13,040 bases of DNA from Planctomycetaceae bacterium. GTDB taxonomy: Bacteria; Planctomycetota; Planctomycetia; Pirellulales; Pirellulaceae. The notes beneath the pieces are model-generated. The model searched no databases. It was not told the origin of the DNA and saw only the letters and a list, made by a program, of their open reading frames with translations. The stretch spans positions 1 to 13,040 of the forward strand of contig JABHUV010000058.1 in the NCBI GenBank assembly GCA_018658605.1, written 5' to 3'. Positions 7,395-13,040 of this stretch are shown here, one piece after another. The position numbers and the translations under genes are program-made. Position 1 is the stretch's first letter, and each line of letters begins with the position of its first letter.

Positions 7395-8192
7395 TTACTT
7401 GTTGCTTTGAGCAGCTTGTGTTTTCAATTGCCAGAATTCGTCGGCAGAGACTTCTTTGAAGATGGCCATTTGATCACCAGTTTTACTGATTCGTTTGCGA
7501 TCGGTATTGGTGAGTTGCCAGTTGATCGTATGTTCCGAGCGTACAATTTGTTTGCGTAGACCAACTTCATCGAGCATCAAAATTCGCTTGATTGATTTAG
7601 GCACTAGTTTTTGCTTCGCCATGAGTCGATTGAGTTCAAATCGTGAGTAGGGGGGGAGATTGCCAATGCGAGTGCTATTTAGACGAGCAACCCAGTCAGC
7701 AAAATGTCGGTACCGCTGAATTGCGGAATCGAATTTAGGCGCAATCCCAGTAGCTTGATACGTCAGATGCTCACTCGTCACTCGTACCGTTTTTGTCGAG
7801 AGATTGAACTCGTGTTGGAGTTTAGGTTGAACGTATTTTGTTAGCGCTGTGCTACTGGTTTGCGAGAGCACTTGATCCAAAAACTGGACTAGGAAATCTT
7901 TGGTGAGTGTTGTTTTAACTTTTCGCTGTGGGTCGAGTAGCACGAACCGACCGCGTTTTACGTCAAATACAGTGATCTCACCGAACTCGGATTCGTTTTC
8001 AATAAAATCATAGATCGTTGTGCCGTTGAACATGGTTAAGCTACTCACCGCAGGCGCAGAATTGTTGCCTACAAAGACGGAGGTCTGCATGCGGAAATCT
8101 TCGCTTTGGCCATGAGTTGTCGAGACGACGCCGAGCATGACAATAAGGGCAAGGAGAACCGAAAAATAATGACTATTGCTTGTGTGTTTCAT
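7395..8192 (-). CDS. Unrecognised secreted/periplasmic protein, 265 aa, in the TonB iron locus
   Basis: I do not recognise a named family. A Sec signal peptide is clear (MKHTSNSHYF, hydrophobic 11-25, cleavage near THGQ-SEDF at 29-30), without a lipobox cysteine. The mature part begins with FRMQTSVFVG, then TMFNGTTIYDFI and ITVFDVKRGRFVLLDPQRKV (73-92). This looks like short beta-strands carrying an 'object-value' readout, and from memory resembles planctomycete-specific hypotheticals; a LolA/LolB-like half-barrel is one guess. The C-terminal half is basic and helical (RYRHFADWVARLN, then FELNRLMAKQKLVPKSIKRI). It lies between exbD (172 bp upstream) and the TonB-dependent receptor (263 bp downstream) on the same strand, which suggests a periplasmic role in iron or haem uptake. 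An AAGG about 11 nt before the ATG supports the start. Confidence 0.8.
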   Translation of the reverse strand: MKHTSNSHYFSVLLALIVMLGVVSTTHGQSEDFRMQTSVFVGNNSAPAVSSLTMFNGTTIYDFIENESEFGEITVFDVKRGRFVLLDPQRKVKTTLTKDFLVQFLDQVLSQTSSTALTKYVQPKLQHEFNLSTKTVRVTSEHLTYQATGIAPKFDSAIQRYRHFADWVARLNSTRIGNLPPYSRFELNRLMAKQKLVPKSIKRILMLDEVGLRKQIVRSEHTINWQLTNTDRKRISKTGDQMAIFKEVSADEFWQLKTQAAQSNK

Positions 8193-8209
8193 GAATGAGT
8201 AGGCCTTAG

Positions 8210-8230
8210 ATTGATGAAAATCGTATCAAT
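8210..8230. promoter_or_regulatory. Inverted repeat just upstream of the 265-aa protein gene
   Basis: ATTGAT (8210-8215) and ATCAAT (8225-8230) form a perfect 6-bp inverted repeat with 9-nt spacing (15 nt centre to centre). It begins 18 nt upstream of the ATG. The geometry could suit an operator, but the element is short and AT-rich and no matching copy stands before the neighbouring genes. Confidence 0.25.
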
Positions 8231-8264
8231 TTGACGCAATGATCTCTATGCGGCAGACGCAGAG

Positions 8265-8292
8265 TTTACAGCAAAAAGCGAGCTTGTGTAAA
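8265..8292 (-). other. Stem-loop in the exbD to 265-aa gene spacer
   Basis: TTTACA (8265-8270) pairs with TGTAAA (8287-8292), with CAA/TTG able to extend the stem inward after a bulged G. It lies about 73 nt after the exbD stop. Without a downstream T-run it is not a convincing terminator; it may separate or process the exbBD message from the downstream gene. Confidence 0.25.
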
Positions 8293-8364
8293 TGTTGATC
8301 TGGGTGCCCTGTACGCTAGGCTATAAGCTAAAACCAATGAAAGCAGTGTCCGTGAGAGATGGTG

Positions 8365-8763
8365 CTATTTGGTTTGGTGAGCGATATTGACGTCGACGGC
8401 ACCGTTTTGTTTGGCGATGTCTAGAGCGCGAACGAAGGCAGAAAAGTTAATGTTTGAGTCACCTCGGATGGTGATTGCCTTTTCGTCAGAATCTTTAAGC
8501 AGTCGGCGGATTTCTGGGCCGAGTGTTTCAAAGGTGACTTGCTGTTTGTTGATGTAGATGGTGTCGTCACTCGAAAGTGTGATCATAATCTTGTCGATGG
8601 ATGAGACGCTGCCAGCTTCAGCTGTTGGCAACGTGAGCTTGATCGATGGAGTGAGGAAGGTCGAGGAGAGCATGAAGAAAATGAGTAACTGAAAGATGCA
8701 GTCAATCAATGGGCTCAGTTCCATCCGCAATCCTGGGCGTCGTTGTCGCTGGATCGGTTTCAC
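8365..8763 (-). CDS. exbD: ExbD, biopolymer transport protein of the TonB energy-transducing complex
   Basis: A 132-aa inner-membrane protein with a short cytoplasmic N-terminus, one transmembrane helix (about 19-38, PLIDCIFQLLIFFMLSSTFL) and a periplasmic domain. The helix carries Asp21 in ELSPLID, the proton-path aspartate that is essential in ExbD/TolR proteins. The periplasmic part has the usual ITLSSDDTIYINKQQV and ITIRGDSN strands. With ExbB it uses the proton motive force to energise TonB. Initiation is at GTG (8763), overlapping the exbB stop by 4 bp (GTGA). AAGGGGA lies 7-8 nt upstream inside the exbB end, so the two are translationally coupled. TolR is the alternative name, but the TonB, HemP and receptor neighbours favour ExbD. 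Confidence 0.93.
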   Translation of the reverse strand: MKPIQRQRRPGLRMELSPLIDCIFQLLIFFMLSSTFLTPSIKLTLPTAEAGSVSSIDKIMITLSSDDTIYINKQQVTFETLGPEIRRLLKDSDEKAITIRGDSNINFSAFVRALDIAKQNGAVDVNIAHQTK

Positions 8764-9491
8764 TGCTTAGTCCCCTTGGCGTACCACTCATTGAGCCTGG
8801 ATGAAACCCAACTCATTTGCAATGTAAGTGCGGCAATGCGGCTGTCGAGAAAATGGTAGATTGCCAAGGTTGGTAAGGCAACGGTGAGGCCGAACACTGT
8901 GGTCAATAAAGCAGTCCAGATTCCAGATGCGAGATCACTTGGTTGCACTTGGCCTCCGGCTTGCTCGATCGCATAGAAGGCATCGACGAGCCCGCAAACT
9001 GTCCCTAAGAGACCAATCATCGGAGCCAATGTGCCTATGACGGAAAGCCAGTTAATGCGTCGCTCGAGAATTGTAATTTGTTCTGATGCTTCTCGCCCGA
9101 CAATTTCGTCGCGTAATTCCTGTGATGCATCGCCGTGTTGTAGGGCACAGCGGGCAATTGTTGCGAGGGGGAAGTTGATGGATTTGAGCCAGTGGATAAT
9201 GTCTGCTGGTGATTGTGTGGCGAGTCGCTGCTCGAGCTTGCTGGCAAAGTTGTGATAGTTTCCACGGCGGTAAACAAGCACAATCGTTCGCTCGATGGCT
9301 ACGCAGACAGCGACGACGGAGCAGAGTAGCAGTGGATACATGACGAATCCGCCCTGTTGAAATAATTCAAAAAGTGTTTTCCCCCAAAACATGCTCGTGT
9401 GCTTTCTAGTCTTTCTTCGTCTGCGTTTATTTATGGTAAGTTGCTTGTGAGAAACGCGCTGACTCGTAAGCTTTGTATTGCTAGTGCTCAT
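8760..9491 (-). CDS. exbB: ExbB (MotA/TolQ/ExbB family proton channel)
   Basis: About 243 aa, an inner-membrane protein that with ExbD forms the proton-driven motor acting on TonB. Three membrane segments are visible (numbered from the TTG at 9494): MYPLLLCSVVAVCVAIERT (52-70), a glycine-rich helix in LSVIGTLAPMIGLLGTVCGL (about 150-169), and IWTALLTTVFGLTVALPTLA (192-211). The last two contain the conserved GTLAPMIGLLGTV and LLTTVFGLTVALP signatures of MotA/TolQ/ExbB. I start at ATG 9491; a TTG at 9494 directly precedes it. A later ATG at 9392 (MFWGKTLFELFQQGG) would remove an unusual basic leader (NKRRRRKTRKH) and match the usual family N-terminus. No start has a strong Shine-Dalgarno, so the true start is uncertain. 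It is transcribed divergently from tonB. Confidence 0.92.
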   Translation of the reverse strand: MSTSNTKLTSQRVSHKQLTINKRRRRKTRKHTSMFWGKTLFELFQQGGFVMYPLLLCSVVAVCVAIERTIVLVYRRGNYHNFASKLEQRLATQSPADIIHWLKSINFPLATIARCALQHGDASQELRDEIVGREASEQITILERRINWLSVIGTLAPMIGLLGTVCGLVDAFYAIEQAGGQVQPSDLASGIWTALLTTVFGLTVALPTLAIYHFLDSRIAALTLQMSWVSSRLNEWYAKGTKQ

Positions 9492-9524
9492 CAAAAGTGT
9501 ACATCCCGCCCGTGGAAATGCTCT

Positions 9525-9552
9525 TTTTTAAGATTTTGTCCTTAGGTGTCAA
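9525..9552 (-). promoter_or_regulatory. Candidate sigma-70 promoter for exbB-exbD
   Basis: On the minus strand, TTGACA (plus 9547-9552, a perfect -35) is followed after 16 nt by TAAAAA (plus 9525-9530), a 4/6 match to the -10. The -10 lies about 34 nt from the exbB ATG at 9491, a normal leader length. Confidence 0.45.
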
Positions 9553-9576
9553 TAAAATGAGCCTAAAATCAATATT

Positions 9577-9595
9577 CTTAATGAGACTTAGTATC
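9577..9595. promoter_or_regulatory. Fur-box-like site in the exbB/tonB divergent region
   Basis: CTTAATGAGACTTAGTATC matches 13 of 19 positions of the Fur consensus GATAATGATAATCATTATC. It lies 25 bp upstream of the exbB -35, so classic promoter occlusion is not obvious. It is weaker than the hemP site. Fur control fits the gene content but is inferred. Confidence 0.4.
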
Positions 9596-9629
9596 GAATG
9601 GTCTTGATTATACTCGAATATGGTAGTAA

Positions 9630-9650
9630 ATCGCTTGATTGTCAAGTGAT
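9630..9650. promoter_or_regulatory. Inverted repeat in the exbB/tonB divergent region
   Basis: ATCGCTTGA (9630-9638) and TCAAGTGAT (9642-9650) are inverted repeats matching at 8 of 9 positions around a 3-nt centre. The 21-bp dyad lies between the two opposing promoters, so it is a plausible operator for a second regulator. It does not resemble a Fur box, and no copy was noticed elsewhere in the window. Confidence 0.4.
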
Positions 9651-9715
9651 TTCTCTATTATTACAGTGTTTAATGGAATTAACTGCTTAAAAGATAAGAT
9701 AAAAATAAACGATCA

Positions 9716-9744
9716 TTGACATTATGTCTCAATAAGGTTATTTT
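9716..9744 (+). promoter_or_regulatory. Candidate sigma-70 promoter for tonB
   Basis: A perfect TTGACA -35 (9716-9721) is followed by a 17-nt spacer and TATTTT (9739-9744), a 4/6 -10. Transcription would begin about 50 nt before the tonB TTG start. A weak Fur-like match (11/19) covers 9708-9726. Confidence 0.5.
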
Positions 9745-9800
9745 TGTGGTTAGTCGATGTAGACAATGATTCACGGATTGTGCGTAAGAAAGAATAGGTT

Positions 9801-10628
9801 TTGGCCAAGCGAATAGTACGACAGGATAGTCTGTTTTGCGTGTTGCTCTTATTTAGTGCATTTGGCCACTTTGCGCTAGGGTATATCGGATCTTCTGAAG
9901 ATGTTACGCCGCCAAAAGTATTGGCTCGCGAGCAGGGTGAAAACACGGTGCGAGTGCAGTTGGTATCGACTGTAAAGCCAGCAGTGATGTCTGAATTGCC
10001 GGAGTTACCACCGCAACCGGAAGTTGTGTTTGACCCGGATGATGCTGAATTACCTCAGCAATCCGACCAGTTGGACCGTCAGAGTGCGGTGGAGCTTGTT
10101 GCGTTGCCGATTGAGCATGCAAGTCCAGAATACCTAGTGCCCGCGCCACAGCCACAGCAACGGCAAAAACCAGTACTGCAAGATTTACCAGCAGACTCTC
10201 AGCAAACAAAGGTGGTTCAGCGCGATACGCAACCGCTCGATATTCCAATGGAACAGGTTGAAAGGGTACCTATTGTAGAGCCTCGAGAAGGTAATGCTGA
10301 GGCGGATTTGGTTAATGAAGGATCCCGCGGGGCGAAGGTTGCACCGCAATTACGTGCTGAAAACAAAGACCCTGCTTATCCACCGGCATTGCTTGATCGC
10401 AAGGTTGAGGGCCGCGTGGTATTGTTGGTTTCCGTGCTGCCGAATGGCCGAGTAGGCAAGATTGCTGTGCATGTAGCCTCTGGTCATCAGGAGCTCGATA
10501 CTGCGGCTGCTGCAGCTGTGGCTGATTGGCGATTCTCGCCAGGTACGCGAGGTGGCAAGGTTCAGCAGATGGATGTGCTTGTCCCGGTTACCTTTAAAGT
10601 TGTCACAGGTAATCGTCGTCGTAAGTAA
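9801..10628 (+). CDS. tonB: TonB energy-transducer protein
   Basis: A 275-aa protein that carries energy from ExbB-ExbD across the periplasm to the outer-membrane receptor. An N-terminal membrane anchor spans about residues 10-30. It contains S19 and H23, with the same spacing as the essential Ser16/His20 of E. coli TonB. Residues about 31-185 are a Pro/Gln/Glu-rich periplasmic spacer. The C-terminal TonB domain (about 187-267) shows DPAYPPALLDRKVEGRVVL, PNGRVGKI, SGHQELDTAA and WRFSPGTRGG, ending VPVTFKV. Translation starts at TTG 9801, because an in-frame stop lies two codons upstream and no other start precedes the anchor. The AGG before it is closely spaced. The gene is divergent from exbB and 115 bp before hemP. 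Confidence 0.92.
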   Translation: MAKRIVRQDSLFCVLLLFSAFGHFALGYIGSSEDVTPPKVLAREQGENTVRVQLVSTVKPAVMSELPELPPQPEVVFDPDDAELPQQSDQLDRQSAVELVALPIEHASPEYLVPAPQPQQRQKPVLQDLPADSQQTKVVQRDTQPLDIPMEQVERVPIVEPREGNAEADLVNEGSRGAKVAPQLRAENKDPAYPPALLDRKVEGRVVLLVSVLPNGRVGKIAVHVASGHQELDTAAAAAVADWRFSPGTRGGKVQQMDVLVPVTFKVVTGNRRRK

Positions 10629-10639
10629 GCTTTCTTGCT
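10624..10639 (+). terminator. Weak hairpin at the end of tonB
   Basis: AGTAAG (10624-10629) can pair with CTTGCT (10634-10639) around a CTTT loop, overlapping the tonB stop codon. A T-run appears only about 18 nt later, so termination here is doubtful. Confidence 0.2.
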
Positions 10640-10674
10640 ACACAGTACGCACATTCTTTTTTGCGAAAAGTCTA

Positions 10675-10702
10675 TTGTGTTCTGTAGTGAAATGTGCATA
10701 AT
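10675..10702 (+). promoter_or_regulatory. Candidate sigma-70 promoter for hemP
   Basis: TTGTGT (10675-10680) and CATAAT (10697-10702, 5/6 to the -10) are separated by 16 nt. The Fur-box candidate starts 4 nt after the -10, so a bound repressor would cover the transcription start. Confidence 0.5.
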
Positions 10703-10705
10703 TTT

Positions 10706-10724
10706 GTTAATGATAACTAATCTC
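10706..10724 (+). promoter_or_regulatory. Fur box upstream of hemP
   Basis: GTTAATGATAACTAATCTC matches 14 of 19 positions of the Fur consensus GATAATGATAATCATTATC, including the continuous core TAATGATAA. It lies between the -10 and the Shine-Dalgarno of hemP. Fur repression of hemP under iron sufficiency is established in several Gram-negative bacteria, which supports the reading. Confidence 0.6.
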
Positions 10725-10743
10725 AATAAAGAGGTGACGGTTC

Positions 10744-11097
10744 TTGGTTAAATGGCGAAACGCTTTTGAGCGTTCTTTCTATTGTGATGGTAGGTCTGTT
10801 TCCATGGGGCCAATAAATATGAGAGTAGAAAAACATTTGACTATAGGTCGATTTAGGACCACCTTTGGTAAAACAGGAATTTGTGCTAATCGTCGGATGA
10901 ACGCAGCAGATATACCCAATAGTGACTCTAGCCCTACTGACGATCTCTCCCGCAAGAACCAAGCTGGACAGGCTGAGCCGCGTATTATAGAGTCCTCCGA
11001 TTTATTCCAAGGTAACAACGTGATTCAAATTCGGCATGGCGCTGAAATCTATACTTTACGCCAAACCCGCCTTGGAAAACTCATTCTAAACAAGTAA
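10744..11097 (+). CDS. hemP: HemP family haem-uptake protein with an unusually long N-terminus
   Basis: The last 34 residues (SSDLFQGNNVIQIRHGAEIY, then TLRQTRLGKLILNK; 84-117) are a textbook HemP core. HemP is a small protein linked to haem and iron uptake; in some proteobacteria it acts as an activator of haem-receptor expression. HemP proteins are usually about 60-80 aa, so 117 aa is long. The TTG at 10744 is favoured because GAGGTGA (10731-10737) lies at ideal distance. An internal ATG at 10897 would give a typical 66-aa HemP but has no nearby Shine-Dalgarno. The extra residues 1-51 look unstructured and basic (KWRNAFERS, RFRTTFGKTG). The gene lies 115 bp after tonB, with its own promoter and Fur box. 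Family secure, start uncertain. Confidence 0.85.
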   Translation: MVKWRNAFERSFYCDGRSVSMGPINMRVEKHLTIGRFRTTFGKTGICANRRMNAADIPNSDSSPTDDLSRKNQAGQAEPRIIESSDLFQGNNVIQIRHGAEIYTLRQTRLGKLILNK

Positions 11098-11193
11098 CCG
11101 GTCTTTGCTCTTTGCCGCTTGCCTGTATAGAATAACCGTAGATGTATGATCGTTACTGTGGCTCATCGAATTATGGTCACAATTTGTTTGAGC

Positions 11194-11222
11194 TTGCATC
11201 CACTAGTAAGCAAGCTTATTAT
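11194..11222 (+). promoter_or_regulatory. Sigma-70 promoter for the DUF1559 gene
   Basis: TTGCAT (11194-11199, 4/6) is followed by a 17-nt spacer and TATTAT (11217-11222, 5/6). The -10 is 35 nt before the ATG, giving a short leader. The DUF1559 gene is therefore probably independent of the hemP transcript. Confidence 0.5.
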
Positions 11223-11257
11223 CGTTTCTCGTCGCCCAGGAAAAAAGAACAATTGTC

Positions 11258-12373
11258 ATGAAGCAACGTCAACATAACGGTTTTACTCTCACTGAATTGT
11301 TAGTGGTCATTTCGATTATTGCGATTCTTGTGGGGATGTTGTTACCGGCAATTGGAATGGTGCGAGAAAATGCACGTCGCTCCACGTGTAATAACAATAT
11401 TGGCCAAATAGCTAAAGCGACAATGAGTTTTGAATCGCGAAAGCAGCGGTTCCCCGGTTATCGTGAGCAATTTGCCCGCGTCCCTGGTACGAGTGTGCCC
11501 GCTGGTGCTAATAAACAGGGTACTTGGATGACGGCCATCATGAGTGACCTAGACCAGCAGCCTGTTTACAAATTATGGAACAACCCGCAACTTCCCTTAA
11601 TTATCGATGCGACAACTAGCCCCATAACAGCCAATGGGCAATTATTACCTTCATTTGAGTTTTTGCGATGTGCCTCGGACGTAACGATTGATGATGCCAT
11701 TGGTCCGGCAGTCGATATAGCTAAAGGCTATCAAACTGCGAATGCGCAAGTTCCTTCGTTTTCGTCCTATGCCGCCAACGCTGGATTTTTACCTCTTAGC
11801 ACAGACCCGATTTGGATTGGTAACGACAGTAATGGCAACGGGATTGCTGATTCTTACGATTTTGCGCAAAACAAAGCTAATGGTATTTTTCATGATCGCT
11901 ACGCCTATCCTAAATTGAATGTATCGATGACGGACTTACAGGATGGAGCAACCCAAACTATTCTATTCTCAGAGAATCTACAATCGACTCTTTGGTTCAG
12001 TACAGGATTTCCGGGAGACCCTAACCGATTAGCCAACACGATTGTCTGGCTCTATGCGACAGATAAACCCATTGGACAACGTGTACCGCCTTGGCCAGCG
12101 CCTACTAACCAGATTACGCTTGAGATGAGAATCAACGGCGAAGCGGATAAGATTGCTAAAGGCAACCCATTTCTCGCTCCAACTGCTTATACGGCGCGAC
12201 CTTCCAGTGGTCATGGAGGAGGCGTGATGGTCGCTTTTGCTGATGGGCACACGCAATTCTTGAACAACGAAATTGACTACGCAGTCTATCAATCCTTGAT
12301 GACTCCAGACAATTATAAGTCATCTATGCCAGCTTATACTTATGTGCTCAATCCGAGCGACTATAGCGATTGA
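11258..12373 (+). CDS. DUF1559 prepilin-type (pseudopilin-like) protein
   Basis: A 371-aa member of a family massively expanded in planctomycetes. A type IV prepilin N-terminal motif is present (GFTLTELLVVISIIAILVGM, 8-27): cleavage after Gly8 leaves the typical Phe-Thr start and a Glu13 five residues into the mature helix. After the helix come ARRSTCNNNIGQIAKA, a large variable domain and the C-terminal signature PSSGHGGGVMVAFADGHT, which belongs to the DUF1559 'H-X-G-DG' tail. The mature protein is presumably anchored in the membrane and assembled or exported by type II secretion/type IV pilus machinery; its role is not established. It lies 160 bp after hemP with its own promoter, so membership in the iron locus is unproven. 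AGGAAAA (11238-11244) is a distant Shine-Dalgarno. Confidence 0.93.
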   Translation: MKQRQHNGFTLTELLVVISIIAILVGMLLPAIGMVRENARRSTCNNNIGQIAKATMSFESRKQRFPGYREQFARVPGTSVPAGANKQGTWMTAIMSDLDQQPVYKLWNNPQLPLIIDATTSPITANGQLLPSFEFLRCASDVTIDDAIGPAVDIAKGYQTANAQVPSFSSYAANAGFLPLSTDPIWIGNDSNGNGIADSYDFAQNKANGIFHDRYAYPKLNVSMTDLQDGATQTILFSENLQSTLWFSTGFPGDPNRLANTIVWLYATDKPIGQRVPPWPAPTNQITLEMRINGEADKIAKGNPFLAPTAYTARPSSGHGGGVMVAFADGHTQFLNNEIDYAVYQSLMTPDNYKSSMPAYTYVLNPSDYSD

Positions 12374-12407
12374 CAACTTCCTAGTGCACAGTCTCAGATT
12401 TATGGCG

Positions 12408-12436
12408 AGCCCGCTCGGTTTGAAAAATTTTATGGG
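12408..12436 (+). terminator. Weak terminator-like hairpin between DUF1559 and tadA
   Basis: CGAGC and GCTCG face each other with only two bases between (12413-12424), effectively a 3-bp GAG/CTC stem with a 4-nt loop. An A/T-rich stretch follows. It sits in the 80-bp convergent gap where a terminator would be expected, but it is poor by standard criteria. Confidence 0.2.
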
Positions 12437-12453
12437 TAGTGCAACTGCGACTG

Positions 12454-12975
12454 CTAGTTGTCTAGCTTTCTTAGTGCTCGGAAAAAGTCTGTAAGAATAG
12501 CACCACATGGCTCAGCAAGTACTCCGCGGACGATCGCTGCTTGATGATTCAAACGATTGTCATTGAGCAATTGGTACATCGACTCGACGGCTCCACCCTT
12601 AGGGTCCACAGCGCCATACACAACTAACGGTATTCGCGACTGAAGAATCGCTCCGCTACACATCGTACAAGGCTCTAACGTCACATACATCGTGCAGTCT
12701 TCTAGACGCCAATCTCCGACCGCTTCGGCCGCCTGGGTAATCGCGATCATTTCAGCATGAGCCGTGGCATCATGCAACTGTTCGCATTGGTTATGAGCCG
12801 CTGCAATGACATTACCTTGCTTCACAATCACAGCACCAACAGGTACTTCTTTGAGTTCACCCGCATAGTGAGCTTGCTGCAGCGCCAACTGCATGAAGTG
12901 TTCGTGTGTAACCCAAGCAGCGAGCTCATCATCGGTAAGTGCCTTGTTCTCAGCGTTGGCGTCGTCCTGAATCAC
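12454..12975 (-). CDS. tadA: tRNA-specific adenosine deaminase TadA
   Basis: A zinc deaminase that converts the wobble adenosine A34 of tRNA-Arg(ACG) to inosine, an essential cytosolic step that lets one tRNA read CGU, CGC and CGA. It is 173 aa, near the usual length. The motif HAEMIAI gives the zinc ligand H73 and the proton-shuttle E75; PCTMCSGAI (102-110) gives C103 and C106. PVGAVIV (45-51) and the tail [19 protein letters not shown] (151-169) are standard TadA rather than cytosine or guanine deaminase. About 20 acidic residues precede the core. Translation starts at GTG 12975 with AAAGGA 6 nt upstream. It follows the end of the upstream gene by 17 bp, suggesting co-transcription, and converges with the DUF1559 gene. 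Confidence 0.95.
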   Translation of the reverse strand: MIQDDANAENKALTDDELAAWVTHEHFMQLALQQAHYAGELKEVPVGAVIVKQGNVIAAAHNQCEQLHDATAHAEMIAITQAAEAVGDWRLEDCTMYVTLEPCTMCSGAILQSRIPLVVYGAVDPKGGAVESMYQLLNDNRLNHQAAIVRGVLAEPCGAILTDFFRALRKLDN

Positions 12976-12992
12976 AACAAATCCTTTGTTGA

Positions 12993-13040
12993 CTACTTTG
13001 ATCGTTTAACTTTGAGTTCGCGGACTTGGATGTTCTTTAG
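12993..13040 (-). CDS. C-terminal end of a probable DUF1080 family protein (enters from right edge)
   Basis: Only the last 15 codons and the TAG stop (12993-12995) are present; translated by hand they read [15 protein letters not shown]. The KNIQVREL string is typical of the final beta-strand of DUF1080 proteins (3-keto-disaccharide hydrolase domain, a concanavalin-like fold common in planctomycetes). The frame lies on the tadA strand, ending 17 bp before the tadA start. With so few residues the family call is suggestive rather than firm. Confidence 0.55.
   Translation of the reverse strand, partial: LKNIQVRELKVKRSK

Larger units (their letters stand above)
9495..9800. other. Divergent exbB/tonB control region
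   Basis: An AT-rich 306-bp spacer that must carry promoters for both wings of the iron locus. It contains the minus-strand promoter (9525-9552), a Fur-like box (9577-9595), a near-perfect inverted repeat (9630-9650) and the plus-strand promoter (9716-9744). I see no ORF or RNA gene in it. Confidence 0.6.

Noticed and set aside
10752..10769. Five-codon ATG frame (MAKRF then stop) inside the hemP start region, considered as a leader peptide
   Set aside because: The Shine-Dalgarno at 10731-10737 is too far for it (about 17 nt) and fits the TTG at 10744 instead.
1..13040. CRISPR arrays, transposases, tRNA or rRNA genes, prophage or att-like repeats
   Set aside because: No regularly spaced repeats, transposase-like proteins, cloverleaf sequences or ribosomal RNA motifs were seen on either strand.

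Overview
The window looks like chromosomal DNA of a planctomycete, most likely of the Pirellulales type. The signs are a Tat-exported DUF1501 protein, a DUF1559 pseudopilin with the H-X-G...FADGHT tail, a secreted DUF6807 (PmoA-like) protein, the tail of a probable DUF1080 protein, and small planctomycete-style hypotheticals. Base composition is moderate, intergenic spacers are long and AT-rich, and non-ATG starts are common (GTG or TTG for exbD, tonB, hemP and tadA).

Left part (1-4133). The 5' half of a DUF1501 gene runs off the left edge on the minus strand. After a 504-bp spacer come csrA and, upstream of it, a 103-codon hypothetical gene, both on the minus strand. They are separated by a 272-bp spacer that holds a long imperfect hairpin. 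A UDP-glucuronate decarboxylase gene (UDP-xylose synthesis) follows on the plus strand and converges with a secreted DUF6807 gene on the minus strand.

Centre (4397-11097). This is a TonB-energised iron or haem uptake locus built around a divergent intergenic region at about 9495-9800. Leftward on the minus strand run exbB, exbD (4-bp overlap), an unrecognised 265-aa secreted protein and a 900-aa FecA-like TonB-dependent outer-membrane receptor. Rightward run tonB and hemP. A good Fur-box candidate (14/19) sits just downstream of a promoter before hemP. A weaker one (13/19) lies in the exbB/tonB divergent region. ExbB-ExbD-TonB would form the inner-membrane energy-transducing complex for the receptor. 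HemP marks a haem or iron connection, and the 265-aa protein is a candidate new periplasmic partner. The receptor leader contains competing complementary segments over its ribosome-binding site, a possible post-transcriptional switch.

Right part (11098-13040). A DUF1559 prepilin-like gene with its own good sigma-70 promoter converges with tadA (tRNA adenosine deaminase). tadA lies 17 bp downstream of the last 15 codons of a probable DUF1080 gene that enters from the right edge.

No tRNA, rRNA, CRISPR array, transposase or att-like repeat was seen. The strongest candidates for something undescribed are the 265-aa protein inside the iron locus, the receptor leader with mutually exclusive helices, the long N-terminal extension on HemP, and the hairpin upstream of csrA.
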